Origin: Rhodospirillales bacterium | GTDB lineage: Bacteria; Pseudomonadota; Alphaproteobacteria; Rhodospirillales; Casp-alpha2 | Length of the DNA stretch: 64,000 nt | Assembly: GCA_021775095.1 (NCBI GenBank) | Contig: JAJFII010000010.1 | Location: 1 to 64,000 of the forward strand | Direction: 5' to 3' | Part shown: piece by piece, positions 19,873-28,695 of the stretch | Numbering within the stretch: the first letter of the stretch is position 1 | Layout: every line of letters begins with the position of its first letter | Translations under genes and position numbers: made by a program | The notes under the pieces: model-generated | Databases searched by the model: none | The model's input: the letters and a program-made list of their open reading frames with translations, nothing else | Told to the model about the DNA's origin: nothing

Positions 19873-21376
19873 CGAGCGGATCTCCCACCGGCATCATTCG
19901 TTCTTTTCTGTTCAATATCAATTTGCCGATCAGTGGCGATGATATGCCGATGACGGACAGGGCAAGAAACACCAGGGCAATCGGTTGTTGCAGAATTGCC
20001 AATAAACTGCCGTCGTAAATCAAATAGGACTGTTTCAGAGACCCCTCAATCAGTTCTCCAAGGATCAGACCCATGACGATCGGTGCCGGTGCATACCCGT
20101 ACCGGCGCATGAAATACCCCAGAAATGCGAAAATCAGCATGAGCGTGACATCAAACAGCGACTGCTGAACACTGAAGGCTCCGAGGGCCGCCATGACAAA
20201 GACCATGGGCCACAGGAAGGTCGCGGGCACCATGGAAATACGGCTAAAGAATTTCGCACCAATCATTCCCAGAAACAGAAAATAGATATTGGCGGCGAGC
20301 ATGGCACCAAAGATGCCGGCCAGAAACTCCGGCTGTTCTTCGAAAAGCTGTGGCCCCGGCCGCAGGCCGAGAACCAGCATTGCCGTCAGAATAATGGCGG
20401 TCGAGCCCCCACCTGGAATACCAAGAGCCAGAGTGGGGACCATGGTGCCGCCGGTGGCTGCATTATTCGCCGCTTCTGGCGCTGCCACGCCTTCAATCGC
20501 CCCTTTACCAAACTCATCCTTGTTTTTGGACCAGCGTCGCTCTTCATTATAGGCGATCATGGCTGCAACGGTGCCGCCTTCCGCCGGTAAAATTCCAATA
20601 AATGTGCCGATCCCGGATCCCCGCAAGACCGTACCCCATAACCGTTTGATATCATCCCATGACGGAAGTTTGGCGACCGCATCCGCAACCAACTCCCGCT
20701 TGATCCCAAGTTGCGTGGATTGCCGTAATAGTTCGCCACCGGCAAACAACCCGATCATCATCTGAATAGGCCTGATGCCTTCGCTGAGGTCCGGTATATC
20801 AAAGGTGAACCGCTCAATTCCGGTCGCCAGGTCAGACCCGACGGTGCCAAGGAGGACGCCAAAGGCACCGCCGATCAGGTTCTTGATCACTGAGTTTCCG
20901 GAAATCGAGGCAAGCATCGACATGCCAAAGACAGCCAGTGCGAAATATTCGGCAGGACCAAAATAGAAAGCAAGTTTTGCCAACAGGGGCGTCGCCACGA
21001 TCATCGCAAGTATGCCAAGAATGCCCCCGGTCGCGCTCGAGAATGTCGCGATGCCGAGGGCTCTCCCCGCTTCACCACGTTGCGCCAGGGGGTAGCCGTC
21101 AAAAGTTGTTGCGGCGGCAGCAGGGGTGCCGGGGGTATTGATTAGGATGGCGGTAATCGAGCCTCCGTAGGTCGCCGCAACGTAAATCACGGCGGTTAGA
21201 GCGATGCCGGGCAGCGGCTCCATCCGGACCACAAAAGGCAGCAAAAGCGCGATCATCACAACGGAACCAAGGCCCGGCAGCGCACCAATAAAGACGCCAA
21301 GAGTCGTACCGCCGATAATCAGTAACAAATTGTACGGATCGCTGAGAAAAACAAGTACCTGATAGGCCATTTCCAT
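19865..21376 (-). CDS. tctA: Tripartite tricarboxylate transporter large permease TctA
   Basis: This integral membrane protein of 503 residues has about 10-12 helices and the family blocks GALPGLGSVVMIALLLPF, NTPGTPAAAATTFDGYPLA and the second-half repeat PTLALGIPGGGSTAIIL. It is the main permease of TTT systems, which use periplasmic Bug-type proteins and an ion gradient to import carboxylates. I place the start at ATG 21376 with GAGG upstream, 10 bp after the tctB stop. Confidence 0.93.
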   Translation of the reverse strand: MEMAYQVLVFLSDPYNLLLIIGGTTLGVFIGALPGLGSVVMIALLLPFVVRMEPLPGIALTAVIYVAATYGGSITAILINTPGTPAAAATTFDGYPLAQRGEAGRALGIATFSSATGGILGILAMIVATPLLAKLAFYFGPAEYFALAVFGMSMLASISGNSVIKNLIGGAFGVLLGTVGSDLATGIERFTFDIPDLSEGIRPIQMMIGLFAGGELLRQSTQLGIKRELVADAVAKLPSWDDIKRLWGTVLRGSGIGTFIGILPAEGGTVAAMIAYNEERRWSKNKDEFGKGAIEGVAAPEAANNAATGGTMVPTLALGIPGGGSTAIILTAMLVLGLRPGPQLFEEQPEFLAGIFGAMLAANIYFLFLGMIGAKFFSRISMVPATFLWPMVFVMAALGAFSVQQSLFDVTLMLIFAFLGYFMRRYGYAPAPIVMGLILGELIEGSLKQSYLIYDGSLLAILQQPIALVFLALSVIGISSPLIGKLILNRKERMMPVGDPLDE

Positions 21377-21386
21377 TTCTGGTTCC

Positions 21387-21899
21387 TCACATCGTCGGCA
21401 GGTTAGTATTGAGGGCAATGTCGAAGAGCAAATAGACAGCACCTGTAAAAATCGCGAAGGTAACAGCGATCAGACCGTACCGCCGTTCACCCCAAAGCAG
21501 GGACAGGGCAACACAAAAAACAACAACAGACGGCAATGCCCCTATGAAATTCAAGCCGACAACAAAAAGCGTCAGCAGACCCGCAGAGAGATAAACAATT
21601 TTAGGAATTGATTTGGCCGGTTTGTATTTGGCGGCAGATTCCAGTGTCGGTTTTAGGGCTCGATAGCCCAACAACACGGCAAGAAAAATCAGAATCAATA
21701 GGATGGCTCGCGGGAATACCGCCGGCCCAATCCCCTGCGCAAGGGACTCAGATACTTCATCAAAAGTGAATGTTAATAAAAACAGGCCAACGGCACCACC
21801 GCCAATTATCAATGCCTGAACCAGTTCTGCTTTCTGGACAACCGGGTCGCCGTCCGGGTCGACACCAGCGCCGCTGTCAATTTCAGTCTCTTTCGCCAT
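21387..21899 (-). CDS. tctB: Tripartite tricarboxylate transporter small permease TctB
   Basis: The protein has 170 residues with four predicted membrane helices after a hydrophilic acidic N-terminus, as in TctB. It pairs with TctA immediately downstream. The low sequence conservation is normal for TctB; order and topology make the assignment. Confidence 0.88.
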   Translation of the reverse strand: MAKETEIDSGAGVDPDGDPVVQKAELVQALIIGGGAVGLFLLTFTFDEVSESLAQGIGPAVFPRAILLILIFLAVLLGYRALKPTLESAAKYKPAKSIPKIVYLSAGLLTLFVVGLNFIGALPSVVVFCVALSLLWGERRYGLIAVTFAIFTGAVYLLFDIALNTNLPTM

Positions 21900-21938
21900 T
21901 CCGGACTCCCCTGATTGATTGAATATCCACCGGTCCTG

Positions 21939-23453
21939 TCATGATCCGACGTTCGCTCCGGCGGCCGTTAGGTCGTCATAAAATTTTTTGACCTGTGCCT
22001 TATTTACCAGATTGGCCGGTGGCCAGTTCGCTTCCAGGTCCCAACTATCGCCTGTTTCACCCATATGATTTTCAATCGCTTCATTGAACTTGCAAATGAG
22101 AAGTTCATAGTCTTCCTGATGAACCAGATTGTTGAGTTCCTCGGGATCGTTTTTCAGATCGAATAAACAAACTGGCATGTGCTGCTTGGTCACATAGAGC
22201 CACTGCCGGGTCCGAATACCTCTTTCAGGTACCGGAAGATAACCGCCAGCGCCTTTGCCGTTGGTCTGCTTGATGATTTCGTAGTTGACGGTTTCTCTGG
22301 TTGCTTTGGCACTGCCATCGAGGCAGGCCAAGTAACTGGTCCCCTGGACGTCGGCGGGAATTTCTACGCCGCACAATTCGAGTAGCGTCGGCATCGTATC
22401 TATGGCGACATCAATCAGACCTTCGACTTTTCGTCCCGCCGTAAAACGCTCCGGGTAACGCACGATCAGAGGCACCTGCATTGACGCTTTATGGAAGGAT
22501 CTTTTGATGCCGCAGAAAGACCCATGTTGGCCAAACATATCGCCATGGTCACTCAGTAATAGGACCACTGTATTTTCAGCCATGCCACTGGCGTCCAGAT
22601 AGTCGAGAATACGCCCGACGTTGTGATCAACATTCGAAACCATTCCATAATATTGCGCAATAAAGGTTCGGATTTCATCTTCTGTTTCGGACTCAAAATG
22701 CCCTTTACCCTTTGCCGCCTTGGATGAGTCGAGCGCATCTTCGTCGCCAGCGCAGTCGTGTTCGAGTTTCCATTTTTGGGTCGCTATTTGAAGTTCCGGA
22801 TTGGGAACATCCGGCGGTAAGACAACGGAACCAGGCGGATATAGATTGCGCCACTGGGCCGGCATCGAATTGGGATAGTGGGGAGCGCCAATACACAGAT
22901 AGGCAAAAAAAGGATTGCCATCTTCACTTTGCTTTCGTGCTTGAAGATATTCCAGCATGTGTTCGGTCTGGTAATCCGGCTCGAACCGGCGACTGACAAT
23001 TGGTTCGTCCGTTTCCCGATAATAGACCGAATTCATGTAATGGTGACCTCGGTTAAAACCCACAAAATAGTCGAACCCGAGGCGTCTTTCTCCCGGCGGC
23101 ACGAAACCCGGGTGGGTGCCGCCATCCAGATGCCATTTGCCAACGAAACCGGTATCATATCCGACGCTTTTGAGAACCGGAGCAAGAAAGGTCTGATCGG
23201 TGTCTACTGGAATATGGTTGCAGAACATCCCGTTGCTGTGGGCGTATTTACCGGTAAGCAGAGATGCCCGAAATGGACAGCAAACGGGATAGGACGTAAA
23301 TGCGTTAGTGAACCGGACGCCTTCATTTGCCAGGCGGTCGAAATGCGGGGTTTTTACCACGGTATTCCCGGCGCACCCCATGGCATCTGCGCGTAACTGA
23401 TCGGGATAGATGATCAGGATGTTAGGACGGTCGCTCTTTGAATGATCAACCAT
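21939..23453 (-). CDS. Sulfatase with CxPFR motif
   Basis: This is a 504-residue type I sulfatase. Metal ligands appear in YPDQLRAD and LSDHGDMFGQHG, and the modification motif is C58-C-P60-F61-R62, so the usual serine is phenylalanine. C-x-P-x-R is still a recognisable FGE target core. KWHLDGG supplies further active-site residues. The enzyme resembles the third sulfatase in this window and lacks an obvious signal peptide. It lies between tctC and tctB, implying its substrate is brought in by the transporter. The start at ATG 23453 is chosen over an upstream TTG. Confidence 0.85.
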   Translation of the reverse strand: MVDHSKSDRPNILIIYPDQLRADAMGCAGNTVVKTPHFDRLANEGVRFTNAFTSYPVCCPFRASLLTGKYAHSNGMFCNHIPVDTDQTFLAPVLKSVGYDTGFVGKWHLDGGTHPGFVPPGERRLGFDYFVGFNRGHHYMNSVYYRETDEPIVSRRFEPDYQTEHMLEYLQARKQSEDGNPFFAYLCIGAPHYPNSMPAQWRNLYPPGSVVLPPDVPNPELQIATQKWKLEHDCAGDEDALDSSKAAKGKGHFESETEDEIRTFIAQYYGMVSNVDHNVGRILDYLDASGMAENTVVLLLSDHGDMFGQHGSFCGIKRSFHKASMQVPLIVRYPERFTAGRKVEGLIDVAIDTMPTLLELCGVEIPADVQGTSYLACLDGSAKATRETVNYEIIKQTNGKGAGGYLPVPERGIRTRQWLYVTKQHMPVCLFDLKNDPEELNNLVHQEDYELLICKFNEAIENHMGETGDSWDLEANWPPANLVNKAQVKKFYDDLTAAGANVGS

Positions 23454-23561
23454 TTCTGCCAATTCCAATTTTTTTACATACGAAAGGATGAACTACGATG
23501 TGCTGGCATGGCGACCTCGGATTATCAATTATGCCCGAGGCCGGCAGCTGTTCCGGTTTAC

Positions 23562-24524
23562 CTATTTTTTCTTTTTCAGAAGCTCCAGCTCTTCGCCGAT
23601 TTCCTGAAAGTTCGCGTACATTTCCTTGATCTGGGCGGTCCATTCCGCGCGCCCCGCGATGCTGCTGGCGGACTGGCCGGCACCGTTCAGATATTTAAGG
23701 TAGCTTGGTTTGTTCATGCCTTCGGTAAATGCCTTTTCGAGCGCGGCAATCACTGGCTCAGGCGTGCCTTTCATCACTCCGATTCCACGGATCACCGCCG
23801 CATTGTACGGAATGCCGACTTCGTGGCCCGTCGGAACATCGGGTAAGGCGCTCAATCGCTTAGGGGTCATGGAGGCGAGTATTTTTACGGAACCGGACTT
23901 TAACTGAGATACAACTTCGTCAAAATTAAGCAGTGCCGCATCTATTCGCCCACTTGCGATATTGAGGACAATTTCGCCGGATTTACGAAACGGCACATAG
24001 GTGTATTTTTCAATGCCCGCCTTCCTGGCCAAAATTATTGAGGCCACATGCGCGTTGCCACCAACCTTCGTGCCGCCGATTTTGATAGATCGAGTTTTAC
24101 TTGTTGCCACCAACTCTTTCACTGAATTGAATGCATCGGCCTTGACCACAAACAACTCCGGGTCAATTGTACCCCTGACGACCGGCACGATATCGTCAAT
24201 CGTCAGGTCTGTCGTGCCTCGCATGATGGTCAAAAGATGGCCAGGTAACAGGGAAAAGACGGTGTGGCCATCGCGCGGTTTCGACGCCACATATTTCAGA
24301 GCATTCGTGGCGACGCCGCCGGTCTTGGAAATGACGAGCATTTTTGCTCCGAGGATCTTGGATGCCTCTGCCGTAGCAAAACGTAAAAAGATATCAGTGC
24401 CGCCACCCGGCTTTGAGTTGTTAATGACTTCGATATCCTGGCTTGGGAAATTACTTTGCGCCTGAGTTGGAGCGGCGAAGAGCAACGCGGATAATGCGGT
24501 TGCCAGTATGGGTAAATTTTTCAT
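23562..24524 (-). CDS. tctC: TctC/Bug-type periplasmic substrate-binding protein
   Basis: The 320-residue protein has a signal peptide (LPILATALSALLFAAPTQA) and the Bug fold, with NSKPGGGTDIFLR near the N-terminus and IKIGGTKVGGNAH in the middle. Bug proteins capture carboxylates for TctAB. A GGAG site precedes ATG 24524. It heads the six-gene minus-strand operon ending in betC and is divergent from the gntR gene. Confidence 0.9.
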   Translation of the reverse strand: MKNLPILATALSALLFAAPTQAQSNFPSQDIEVINNSKPGGGTDIFLRFATAEASKILGAKMLVISKTGGVATNALKYVASKPRDGHTVFSLLPGHLLTIMRGTTDLTIDDIVPVVRGTIDPELFVVKADAFNSVKELVATSKTRSIKIGGTKVGGNAHVASIILARKAGIEKYTYVPFRKSGEIVLNIASGRIDAALLNFDEVVSQLKSGSVKILASMTPKRLSALPDVPTGHEVGIPYNAAVIRGIGVMKGTPEPVIAALEKAFTEGMNKPSYLKYLNGAGQSASSIAGRAEWTAQIKEMYANFQEIGEELELLKKKK

Positions 24525-24899
24525 CGTGTTCTCCACTTGAAATATTGTTGACGGTCGATGTGGTATTTCGCAGAAAGCCGCCTTGCACAGGCATGCGATT
24601 AATTAGAAAATTTATTATTAAAGTTAGGATACAGTTTTTTGTATACAGTATTCAAGTAAAATATTATATTAATTTCGACGCATAAGCGTCAACCCGATCA
24701 CGGTCGATTGATCAGCCATTTTTTTATATTGCTGTATTGAAAGCGCTTGATTCTGGTATCGTGGGAGCACTGCGCCGGCTCATCAGGGACGGTTCGGTTA
24801 TTGTAAAAACAGGTTATTTAGCATCATGACAACTCAATCGCATTTTAGGTTTTGGTCGGTCGCATTGCCCCATCGCCGGCTGGCAAAAGAACCAAACCC
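24525..24899. other. Divergent regulatory region between tctC and gntR
   Basis: These 375 bases are AT-rich near the middle and hold no gene I can support. They must contain the promoters of both arms of the sulfatase island. A candidate GntR operator is listed separately. A short plus-strand open tail near 24745-24828 (ALRRLIRDGSVIVKTG) may be a fragment of an older gene. Confidence 0.5.
24640..24647. promoter_or_regulatory. Candidate GntR operator TGTATACA
   Basis: TGTATACA is a perfect 8-bp palindrome 116 bp upstream of the tctC start, in the AT-rich tract where the divergent promoters should lie. FCD-type GntR repressors commonly bind short palindromes with a GTATAC core. The assignment is by position and motif type only. 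Confidence 0.4.
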
Positions 24900-25640
24900 A
24901 TGAGTGACACAACCAATATAAAGGCCTTATTGGATAGTGATACGACGCTTGCCAGACGTCCAAGTCTGGGGGAGGAAGCCGCTGAGAAACTCCGGGAAAT
25001 GATTCTCCTTGAGAAATTCCCCCCTGGAACAGCCCTGCCGGAAACGGAACTGTCGAAGGCGCTTGGCATCAGCCGAACACCGCTCAGGGAGGCAATGCGT
25101 CTGTTGGAAATTGATGGATTGGTTGAACACTCCGACACCAGACGTGCCCGGGTGGCGGCTCCGTCTCTAGAAGAGCTAGCCCAAAATCTTATGGTGCTGG
25201 GGGCGTTGGAAGGATTGGCCGGAGAACAGGTCTGTCTGAATGCAACGCAAGCGCAATTGGACCTGATCGCAAATTTAAATAAAAGGATGATCGAAGAGGC
25301 GCCGTCCGCTGATCCGCTTTCCGCATTCCGGTTGGATATGGAATTCCACCGGGCGATCGTTTTGGCCGCCGCAAATCCTTCCCTGCTGGAAACCCACCGC
25401 CAGTACAACGCAAGACTTTGGCGGGCCCGGTTCATATCGTCGAAACGCCGAGCCCACCAGGAAACGAAGCGGGTAATGCACCAGAGCATTGTCGACGCCC
25501 TGCTTGCCAGAGATCAGAATGCCGCGTCCAATGCCTTACGCCGACATCTCGACAATGCCGTCAGAAATATAGACGTTGCCATGAAAGAACAATCTCAAGG
25601 ACCCATTGATAACAATTTTACAGGTCGTGCCGTCAAATAA
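24900..25640 (+). CDS. GntR-family (FCD/FadR type) transcriptional regulator
   Basis: The 246-residue protein has a winged helix domain (about 20-85; LSKALGISRTPLREAMRLLE) and an all-helical FCD ligand-binding domain (about 95-225) with metal-site residues in RLDMEFHRAIV and HQSIVDALLARD. FCD regulators sense small carboxylates. Its place between the transporter/sulfatase arm and the FGE/sulfatase arm makes it the likely local regulator. I use ATG 24900 because the upstream extension begins at TTG and does not look like the family. Confidence 0.88.
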   Translation: MSDTTNIKALLDSDTTLARRPSLGEEAAEKLREMILLEKFPPGTALPETELSKALGISRTPLREAMRLLEIDGLVEHSDTRRARVAAPSLEELAQNLMVLGALEGLAGEQVCLNATQAQLDLIANLNKRMIEEAPSADPLSAFRLDMEFHRAIVLAAANPSLLETHRQYNARLWRARFISSKRRAHQETKRVMHQSIVDALLARDQNAASNALRRHLDNAVRNIDVAMKEQSQGPIDNNFTGRAVK

Positions 25641-25696
25641 ATTCGGCTGACCAAATGCCGAGGCAGAAGTTTATCTTTTGAGGAGTATCGAAATCC

Positions 25697-26656
25697 GTGC
25701 AGAAATCCGTTCACGATTATTCGAACTCATGTTGTGCGCCTTCGCGAATCGCGCACGAGTCTGATCCAACGTCGACACAGAACATTCTGACGGACACAGG
25801 TGACGATGGTAATTTGTCTGCGGCGGTACCGATCCCCGGTGGTCCGGGTCTGGTTGGGACTAATTCTCCGGCCATAGTTGAGGATGGCGAAGGTCCGATG
25901 AGAACAACCCGGATCAAGGCCATTTCGATCGACAGGTCCGTCGTAACCAATGCCCGGTTCAAGGAGTTTGTTGATGCCACCGGTTACGTCACCGAAGCGG
26001 AAACACTGGGTTCGTCATTTTGCTTTTTTAAGCATCTCCCTAAATTGACCGGCAAGACCCAGGCCGTCGTTAGCGCCGAATGGTGGCGAATTGTTGACGG
26101 TGCGAACTGGCGACTGATAAATGGCCCGAATACGCAAGACGCGTGGCATGCAGATCATCCGGTTGTTCATGTGTCGTGGCACGACGCCAATGCCTATGCC
26201 AAATGGTCCGGGGGGCGTTTGCCGACCGAAGCGGAATGGGAACACGCCGCCAGAGGCGGCCTGGGGGATATTCGTTTCCCGTGGGGCGACGAGGAACCCG
26301 ACGACACCGGGTTCTTCCCCTGTAACATTTGGCAGGGTCGGTTCCCGGCCAACAATACGGAAAGGGACGGATATGCGGCCACGGCTCCGGCGAAATCCTA
26401 CGATCCGAACGGTTATGGCCTTTTTAATATGGCAGGCAACGTATGGGAGTGGACATCAGAGCCCTTTAAGGTGCGCAGCCTGAAAAAATCAGTACAGGCG
26501 TTTCATGCCGACAGGAAAGGTTTTAAGCTGCTGAAGGGCGGATCATTCCTGTGTCATATCAGCTATTGTTACCGTTACCGTATTGCCGCGCGCACGGGAA
26601 ACTCCGCCAATAGCTCCACATCCCATCAGGGTTTCAGGCTGGTTTATGAGGGTTAA
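25697..26656 (+). CDS. Formylglycine-generating enzyme (sulfatase-activating)
   Basis: This 319-residue protein is a full FGE/SUMF1-type enzyme. It has VTNARFKEFVDATGY, the calcium-site region HPVVHVSWHDANAYAKW, LPTEAEWEHAARGG and the copper-binding catalytic pair in SFLCHISYCYRYR (Cys286, Cys291). FGE oxidises the cysteine of sulfatase CxPxR motifs to formylglycine, so it should activate the three sulfatases in this window. Its N-terminus itself contains C13-A-P15-S16-R17, a copy of the sulfatase motif. The start is a GTG with GAGGA about 13 bases upstream, slightly far. Confidence 0.92.
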   Translation: MQKSVHDYSNSCCAPSRIAHESDPTSTQNILTDTGDDGNLSAAVPIPGGPGLVGTNSPAIVEDGEGPMRTTRIKAISIDRSVVTNARFKEFVDATGYVTEAETLGSSFCFFKHLPKLTGKTQAVVSAEWWRIVDGANWRLINGPNTQDAWHADHPVVHVSWHDANAYAKWSGGRLPTEAEWEHAARGGLGDIRFPWGDEEPDDTGFFPCNIWQGRFPANNTERDGYAATAPAKSYDPNGYGLFNMAGNVWEWTSEPFKVRSLKKSVQAFHADRKGFKLLKGGSFLCHISYCYRYRIAARTGNSANSSTSHQGFRLVYEG

Positions 26657-26816
26657 TCGACGTCAGGTATTTTTCGCTTTGGGGCCATTGTCTATGACGA
26701 TTTTTGCACCGCTTATCTTGCCGCTTTGTTTTGTTGGCGTTTACAGGGCCAATAACAGCCTGTTCAATGTCGCCGTCAGATATGGCATCGGGCGCGATGA
26801 AAATTTGGGTCCGTAA
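26646..26816 (+). pseudogene. TctA fragment between FGE and sulfatase
   Basis: After the FGE gene a 56-codon frame includes LILPLCFVGVYRANNSLFNV, which closely resembles the late membrane segment of TctA permeases (typically VGxYxxNNSxFDV). The rest of the permease is absent, so I read it as what remains of a second tct locus. It overlaps the end of the FGE gene by 11 bp. The intact tctA of the opposite arm has FSVQQSLFDV at this place, so this is not a recent copy of it. Confidence 0.55.
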
Positions 26817-26843
26817 TAAGAATTATCTAACAGGGGGAGATGG

Positions 26844-28355
26844 ATGATAAAAAACAGTGGAAAACGGCCGAATATACTTTTTATTTACTCGGATCAATTG
26901 AGGGCAGATTCAATCGGTTGTGCCGGCAACAAAGACGTCAAAACACCCCATATCGACCGACTGGCTGGCGAAGGTGTGCGGTTCGAAAATGCCTTTGTAT
27001 CCTACCCGCTCTGTACGCCGTTCAGAGCATCTTTGTTGACCGGTAAATATGCCCATGCGACCGGTGTCTATTCGAACCATTTTCCGATCCCGACCGATCA
27101 GCTTTTCCTTTCAACGCTTTTGAAGACTGCCGGTTATAAAAACGGTTATATCGGAAAATGGCATTTGTACGGCGGGCCAAAACCAGGGTTCGTACCGCCC
27201 GGCCCGGACCGCTTGGATTTTGATCACTTTGTCGGATATAACCGGGGACACGAGTACCTGCGCTCGATCTTTTACCGCGACACGGACCAGGCCTATTACT
27301 GCAAGCGGTATGAGCCGGACTATCAAACCGACCAGCTTATCGAATTCATGGAAGGCTGCGTCCAATCTGCAGATGACAATCCTTTTTATGGTTACATTTG
27401 TTTTGGCCCGCCACATTTTCCCATGAATGTTTCGGACCATTGGAAAAACCTTTACGATCCAAAGGAAATTCGTCTGCCCCATGGAGTTCCCAATGCGGAC
27501 CTTCAACGTCGGGTTCAACGACAAGTAATCGATTACGAATTCGATGGAGACGACAGCCGTGTTGAAACCAGTAAAACAGAGCGGCGCAAGGTTCCGGCCG
27601 GAGAAGCGGAAACAGAAGAAGACATACGCGATTTTATTGCCCAATATTATGGCATGGTAACAAGTGTCGACTTCAATGTTGGCCGCATCCTGAATTGGCT
27701 TGATGCAAAGAATTTGGCTGATGATACGGTCGTCGTCTTTTTTAGTGATCATGGCGATATGATGGGGCAACACGGACATTATTGCGGGATAAAACGTCGA
27801 CCCTATAAGGCGGCGATGCAGGTACCTCTGATTGTCCGGTATCCGAAGCGTTTTCCCGCTGGTCATGTGGCTCAATCCCTTATTGATTTGTCTATCGATA
27901 CCATGCCGACAATACTTGACCTCTGCCAGATTGACGTGCCCGACGCCGTTCAGGGGACAAGTTTTTTACCGCTTCTTGACGGCGGCGAAACACCAACGCG
28001 GGATCATGTTTATTATGAATTGATGCTTCAATCGGGGACGCAAAAGAGCGATTCACACCCGAAACCACGAAGAGGGATACGAACGCGCGAATGGCTTTAT
28101 GTACGCGAACAGGACAAACGATACATGTTATTTGACCTCTTGAAGGATCCGGAAGAAGAAGAAAACCACGCCGATAAGCCGGAGTATGCCCCACTCATGG
28201 ATACCTTCGATGGGCTCATAAACCAAATCATGCACGATACCGGCGATGGTTGGCGGATCCAGGGGGATTTCCCCCCACCGGGTTTCGTCACACATGCCAA
28301 AGGCGCGGTGATTCATGGGGAAATCCTTTTAAATGAAGCCCTTGAGGTGCCGTGA
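26844..28355 (+). CDS. Sulfatase with CxPFR motif
   Basis: This 503-residue sulfatase has the modification motif C57-T-P59-F60-R61, metal ligands in YSDQLRAD and FSDHGDMMGQHG, and GKWHLYGG. It is similar along its whole length to the sulfatase at 21939, so the pair are probably paralogues. No signal peptide is seen. A GGGGGAG site lies just upstream of ATG 26844. Being next to the FGE gene it is likely co-expressed with its activator. The substrate is unknown; alkyl or sugar sulfate esters are the family range. Confidence 0.87.
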   Translation: MIKNSGKRPNILFIYSDQLRADSIGCAGNKDVKTPHIDRLAGEGVRFENAFVSYPLCTPFRASLLTGKYAHATGVYSNHFPIPTDQLFLSTLLKTAGYKNGYIGKWHLYGGPKPGFVPPGPDRLDFDHFVGYNRGHEYLRSIFYRDTDQAYYCKRYEPDYQTDQLIEFMEGCVQSADDNPFYGYICFGPPHFPMNVSDHWKNLYDPKEIRLPHGVPNADLQRRVQRQVIDYEFDGDDSRVETSKTERRKVPAGEAETEEDIRDFIAQYYGMVTSVDFNVGRILNWLDAKNLADDTVVVFFSDHGDMMGQHGHYCGIKRRPYKAAMQVPLIVRYPKRFPAGHVAQSLIDLSIDTMPTILDLCQIDVPDAVQGTSFLPLLDGGETPTRDHVYYELMLQSGTQKSDSHPKPRRGIRTREWLYVREQDKRYMLFDLLKDPEEEENHADKPEYAPLMDTFDGLINQIMHDTGDGWRIQGDFPPPGFVTHAKGAVIHGEILLNEALEVP

Positions 28356-28543
28356 GTGACCTATCGGACGATATCAACTTCCGCCCGGGTTCAACCAGCT
28401 GTGTCCCTGCCAATCGACCAACGAAGGGCATAAAAAACAAAGCATCGGCACGGTTTCCGGTGGCCTCCCGTGGACGTGCATTGCAGCCGACCGGAGAACC
28501 TGTGCAGCAACAGCGCGGTCAATTGTTAAAGTGCGAAGGATGA
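28352..28543 (+). CDS. Possible small ORF coupled to the sulfatase gene
   Basis: A 63-codon frame begins with GTG overlapping the sulfatase stop (GTGA), the usual form of translational coupling. The product is basic and unstructured-looking. Its segment STSCVPANRP recalls the NSCCAPSR segment in the N-terminus of the FGE in this window, so it could be the start of a decayed second FGE. I cannot confirm that it is expressed. The following 28544-28695 shows nothing. Confidence 0.25.
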   Translation: MSDLSDDINFRPGSTSCVPANRPTKGIKNKASARFPVASRGRALQPTGEPVQQQRGQLLKCEG

Positions 28544-28695
28544 TTTACGTTATTGAGTGCACTTCTGGCTACAGCCGCATTCCAGTTCCAACGCACCATA
28601 TGGCGCTGAAAATCACTTCTCTGGTTGTCATTGCAAATTTGGTGCCGGGCTTTTCAATTTTCACTGCAACGATTTATATCAAGAATTTCGCTGTT

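Noticed and set aside
27111-27875. 254-codon open frame on the minus strand
   Set aside because: It lies fully antisense to the third sulfatase gene, has no family resemblance and no ribosome-binding site.
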